Shown: positions 13,654-16,488 of the stretch, one piece after another
How positions within the stretch are numbered: the first letter of the stretch is position 1
Layout: each line of letters begins with the position of its first letter
DNA from: an uncultured Anaerotignum sp.
GTDB taxonomy: Bacteria; Bacillota; Clostridia; Lachnospirales; Anaerotignaceae
Direction of reading: 5' to 3'
DNA length: 16,488 bases
NCBI RefSeq assembly: GCF_934277605.1
Contig: NZ_CAKQVD010000043.1
Coordinates: forward strand, 1 to 16,488
Made by a program: the position numbers and the translations under genes
Notes under the pieces: generated by a model
What the model saw: the letters and a program-made list of their open reading frames with translations, nothing else
What the model was told of the DNA's origin: nothing
The model's database searches: none

Positions 13654-14835
13654 TTACTGTAATGCGTCACGAAGAACCTTACCCAGACGGCGAACCCCCT
13701 CTACGATTCGTTCTTCATCCATATTCGAGAAATTCATGCGGAAATGATTTTTGCCGCCGCCATTGGGATAAAAGGCATCACCAATGATAAACGCAACCTT
13801 CTCATCCAAGGCTTTTTCAGAAATATCCGCAGCATCGACACCATCAGGCAGGGTTACCCAAACAAACAAGCCACCCTTAGGGTTAGTATAAGTTACGCTT
13901 GCAGGAAATTCTTTTTCCAGCTCCGACAGCATCAAATCTTTTCTCTTTTTATAAACCTCTTTAATCTTATCAATATGCTTTTCAAGGTCATACATCTCCA
14001 TAAATTTCACAATTTCCATCTGAGAAATGGTGCTGGACTGCAAATCTGCGCCCTGCTTAATCAAATTAAATTTATCAATGATTTCCTCAGATGCGTTAAT
14101 CCAGCCCAAACGCAGGCCGGGAGAGAAAATCTTAGAGAAGGTTCCCAAAAATACAACTCTGCCTTCTGTATCATAATGCTTTACTGCCGGCAGCATTTCG
14201 CCCTCAAAGCGAAGCTCTCCATAAGGGTTATCCTCAAGGATGGCAACATTATATTGATTTGCCAGCTCTACCAAACGAATACGGCGTTCCTCCGACCATG
14301 TTTTACCGGAGGGATTCTGGAAATCGGGAATCACATAGATAAATTTGATTCTATCATTGGAGGATAATGCTTTTTCCAGCTCTTCCATATCCATGCCGTC
14401 ATCATCTGTGCGGATATCAATATATCTGGGCTCATAGGAACTGAAGGCTGTCATTGCACCAAGATAGCTGGGGCTTTCACAAACGATAATATCGCCGGGA
14501 TCAATAAACAGCTTTGCCATAAATTCCAAGCCCTGCTGAGAACCACTGGTTACCATAACCTCCTCCATCCGTGTCTGCACGCCTGATTTTTGCATACGCT
14601 CTGCAATTTTTGTACGAAGAGGGATATAGCCCAAGGTAGGCCCATACTGCAAGGCATCACTGCCGTTATCCTGAATCACGCTTTGTGCTACCTTCGCATA
14701 TTCCTCCACCGGAAACAGCTCCGGTGCAGGCAAACCGCCCGCAAATGAGATTACGCCGGGTTTTCTTGTAATATTCAGCATTGCTCTTGCTGCAGAACCC
14801 TTCATAGAATTGACTCTCTGTGCAAATTTCAACAT
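13654..14835 (-). CDS. PLP-dependent aminotransferase, class I/II (aminoadipate/aromatic type)
   Basis: A 393-residue fold-type I aminotransferase that would exchange amino groups between an amino acid and a 2-oxo acid in the cytoplasm. Landmarks: FAGGLPAPELFP (31-42) and YGPTLGY (64-70), as in the LysN/kynurenine-aminotransferase II and MocR-related group; NPSG (174-177); EDNPYG (201-206); the PLP lysine in TFSKIFSPGLRLGW (Lys235); and HFRMNFS near the C-terminus, with the substrate-carboxylate Arg. No GntR domain is attached, so it is an enzyme rather than a MocR regulator. The ATG overlaps the stop region of the carrier gene by 7 bp, and GGAGG lies inside the carrier's last codons, so translation is probably coupled. 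The preferred substrate (aromatic, branched-chain or aminoadipate) cannot be read from the sequence. Confidence 0.92.
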   Translation of the reverse strand: MLKFAQRVNSMKGSAARAMLNITRKPGVISFAGGLPAPELFPVEEYAKVAQSVIQDNGSDALQYGPTLGYIPLRTKIAERMQKSGVQTRMEEVMVTSGSQQGLEFMAKLFIDPGDIIVCESPSYLGAMTAFSSYEPRYIDIRTDDDGMDMEELEKALSSNDRIKFIYVIPDFQNPSGKTWSEERRIRLVELANQYNVAILEDNPYGELRFEGEMLPAVKHYDTEGRVVFLGTFSKIFSPGLRLGWINASEEIIDKFNLIKQGADLQSSTISQMEIVKFMEMYDLEKHIDKIKEVYKKRKDLMLSELEKEFPASVTYTNPKGGLFVWVTLPDGVDAADISEKALDEKVAFIIGDAFYPNGGGKNHFRMNFSNMDEERIVEGVRRLGKVLRDALQ

Positions 14836-16238
14836 ACCAATTCCTCCTTTTTGCCATTATGCTTGCTATTCAAAAAATATTTTTCACCAAATATGGTCAA
14901 TACCATACTTACGATTAAATTCAGCCAACAGAAAACTGTATACGGGATGAACTGCATCCCATTCAATTGGAACAGGCTTGTGTAGTATAAATAACTGGAA
15001 TGCCAAGGAATGAGCGGTGTCGTAATTGTTGTGGTTTCCTCTATCGTTCGGGATAGGATGCTGCGGTCGATCCCCTTTTCATCGTAGTATGTTGCAAACA
15101 GCTCTGCAATCAATACAGCAGATACATACAGAGAGGACAGCAGCAAAACCATGACAATGCCGCAAAGTATGGTAAACAGAACAACCGCCCGTTCACTCTG
15201 AAAGCGTTCCCTCATGCTGACAACCAATACATCCAAAATCCCCATTTCTCCAATCAAGCCACCAATTGCCAGTGCCAAAAGCACAATGCAAACGGTTGGC
15301 AGCATCGAAATCAAGCCGCCCTTGGAAAGCATTGTATCCAAAAGCTCAATTCCCAAAGAACTGTCCACACCGCCATAAACGGCTTCCATTACCTGCGTAA
15401 TGCTGTTTCCCTGCAATCCCATTGAAAGAACTCCGCCCAAAAGCCCGACTAAGAGAAGGGATAAGGTTGCCGGCACCTTTTTGATGCTCATTAAAATGAT
15501 GGCTGTCGGCAACAGGAGTAATCCCCAGTGGAATGTGTAGCCCGCCTTCAAAGCCGCTCGCATTTCAGATATGGAGGAATCCTGTATAACAGACAATTCC
15601 AAATGCTGCCCGATGACAATATAGATAATCACTGTCAGGATCACGGTTGGGATTGTTGTTTTCATCATGGAACGAATGTGGTCGTAAATATTCACATGCG
15701 TGATATAAGATGTGAATACCGTTGTATCCGAAAAGGGAGAGAGCTTATCCCCAACAGTTGCACCGGAAATCGCAGCACCCGCTGTGATATAAGCCGGAAT
15801 CCCCATGCCCTCCCCAATGCTGACACAGGCAATGCCAATGGTACCACAGGCACCCCATGAGGAGCCGGTGCAAACAGACAGCAGCACGCAGAGCAGAAAG
15901 GTACACAGGAGCAAAATATTGGGGGAAAATAACCCCAGTCCATAATAAATAATCATCGGAACCATACCGCTCTGAATCCACATGGAGACAATCACGCCAA
16001 CACAGAGCAACAGTAGAATTGCCGCAATCCCCTTCTTTGCTCCGTTGACAAAGGCATTTTCAATTTCCTGCCCACTCATTCCGGAGAAGACCGCAACTGC
16101 GAAAAGCCAAATCAGAACAACAATGAGGATAGACGCTGTAGGAAAATGAAAAGAAAGGCCTGCCATGAAAATCAAAGCAATACTGATTAGCACAAATGCT
16201 GAGAATAAAGCAGTATGTTTTATATCTTTCCGTTTCAT
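14829..16238 (-). CDS. NhaC-family sodium/proton (or substrate/sodium) antiporter
   Basis: A 469-residue integral membrane carrier with about 11 predicted helices. The family signature lies near residues 125-180: TGSSWGACGTIGIACVSIGEG, then ITAGAAISGATVGDKLSPFSDTT. NhaC members exchange Na+ for protons, and some (such as MleN) exchange organic acids instead. The ATG at 16238 is preferred over the GTG at 16244 because AGAAGG is 7 bases upstream of it. The gene overlaps the aminotransferase start by 7 bp, placing transport and transamination in one coupled unit. The carrier may therefore take up an amino acid or export the hydroxy- or oxo-acid product; this is inferred from context only. Another probable family member lies 94 bp upstream. 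Confidence 0.9.
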   Translation of the reverse strand: MKRKDIKHTALFSAFVLISIALIFMAGLSFHFPTASILIVVLIWLFAVAVFSGMSGQEIENAFVNGAKKGIAAILLLLCVGVIVSMWIQSGMVPMIIYYGLGLFSPNILLLCTFLLCVLLSVCTGSSWGACGTIGIACVSIGEGMGIPAYITAGAAISGATVGDKLSPFSDTTVFTSYITHVNIYDHIRSMMKTTIPTVILTVIIYIVIGQHLELSVIQDSSISEMRAALKAGYTFHWGLLLLPTAIILMSIKKVPATLSLLLVGLLGGVLSMGLQGNSITQVMEAVYGGVDSSLGIELLDTMLSKGGLISMLPTVCIVLLALAIGGLIGEMGILDVLVVSMRERFQSERAVVLFTILCGIVMVLLLSSLYVSAVLIAELFATYYDEKGIDRSILSRTIEETTTITTPLIPWHSSYLYYTSLFQLNGMQFIPYTVFCWLNLIVSMVLTIFGEKYFLNSKHNGKKEELVC

Positions 16239-16332
16239 AGGCACGCCTTCTTTCCACTCGCTCAGTTCTGGTTTCTTTTCATCTCAAACGCTGTTTATGT
16301 ATTTTGTTTTCTATCGTTTTTATTCCCTTGCA

Positions 16333-16488
16333 TTATTCTCCTACAGTCTCTGCTACGGGAGGAACCGTCAAGGGCTCCGCCAGCTTATCATCCTTCAGCT
16401 TTACAACACCAATGCCTAAATAGCCAAAGATGATGTTCATAATAATCGGCACATATACCAATGTCAGATAAGGAATAAACTGAATTGC
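16333..16488 (-). CDS. C-terminal fragment of a second carrier, probably NhaC-like (runs off the window)
   Basis: The last 51 residues of a membrane protein, read on the minus strand from the window edge to TAA at 16333-16335. It starts AIQFIPYLTLVYVPIIMNII, forms one long helix, and has a polar tail ending PPVAETVGE. The QFIPY string followed by a helix matches the C-terminus of the carrier at 14829-16238 (GMQFIPYTVFCWLN), so it is probably a tandem NhaC paralogue. No terminator is visible in the gap before the next gene (16239-16332), so the genes are probably co-transcribed. The identification rests on a short segment. Confidence 0.55.
   Translation of the reverse strand, partial: AIQFIPYLTLVYVPIIMNIIFGYLGIGVVKLKDDKLAEPLTVPPVAETVGE

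Noticed and set aside
13654..14835. A MocR-type transcription factor
   Set aside because: The aminotransferase domain resembles that of MocR proteins, but there is no N-terminal GntR helix-turn-helix and the protein starts directly with the enzyme domain.

Overview
The window looks like chromosomal DNA of a low-to-moderate GC anaerobic Firmicute, most likely a Clostridia/Lachnospirales relative. The grounds are strong AGGAGG-type ribosome sites with frequent GTG and TTG starts, a BdhA-type iron alcohol dehydrogenase, copper-amine-oxidase-type stalk proteins, and a sigma factor paired with a DUF4367-like membrane protein. No rRNA, tRNA, CRISPR array or phage module is visible. Assignments come from reading the sequence and from motif memory; no search was run.

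Layout. 1-270: decayed 5' end of an IS200/IS605-type transposase gene with its hairpins. 286-627: a small TTG-start gene with its own promoter and terminator. 760-1960: cassette A, a terminator, a promoter/operator, a tetraspan membrane protein and a lipoprotein. 2083-4421: two secreted stalk-domain paralogues around a LysE exporter gene that has lost its middle. 4646-6567: a DUF4367-like lipoprotein divergent from an ECF-type sigma factor and its membrane partner. 6684-8062: cassette B, a second diverged copy of cassette A. 8082-11069: an operon for an orphan ABC-type solute-binding lipoprotein and a membrane-anchored LuxR regulator. 11389-12558: iron-dependent alcohol dehydrogenase, divergent from that operon. 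12724-16488: a minus-strand operon with the C-terminus of a probable NhaC-type carrier, a complete NhaC carrier, a PLP aminotransferase and an atypical 2-hydroxyacid dehydrogenase.

The most system-like part is the set made of the binding-protein/LuxR pair and the two cassettes. The cassettes share an intergenic block whose similarity is concentrated in motifs: an extended -10, a poor -35, a GGATAC/GTATCC inverted repeat with an invariant 23-bp spacing, and a TATCC-N3-GGATA palindrome. That is what an activator-controlled promoter would look like. The membrane LuxR protein, encoded directly upstream of cassette B, is the obvious candidate regulator, but this link is inference.

The second notable part is the transporter/aminotransferase/dehydrogenase operon. 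Its gene content suggests amino acid to 2-oxo acid to 2-hydroxy acid conversion coupled to sodium/proton exchange. However, the dehydrogenase lacks the usual Arg-Glu-His catalytic residues, so its chemistry is uncertain.
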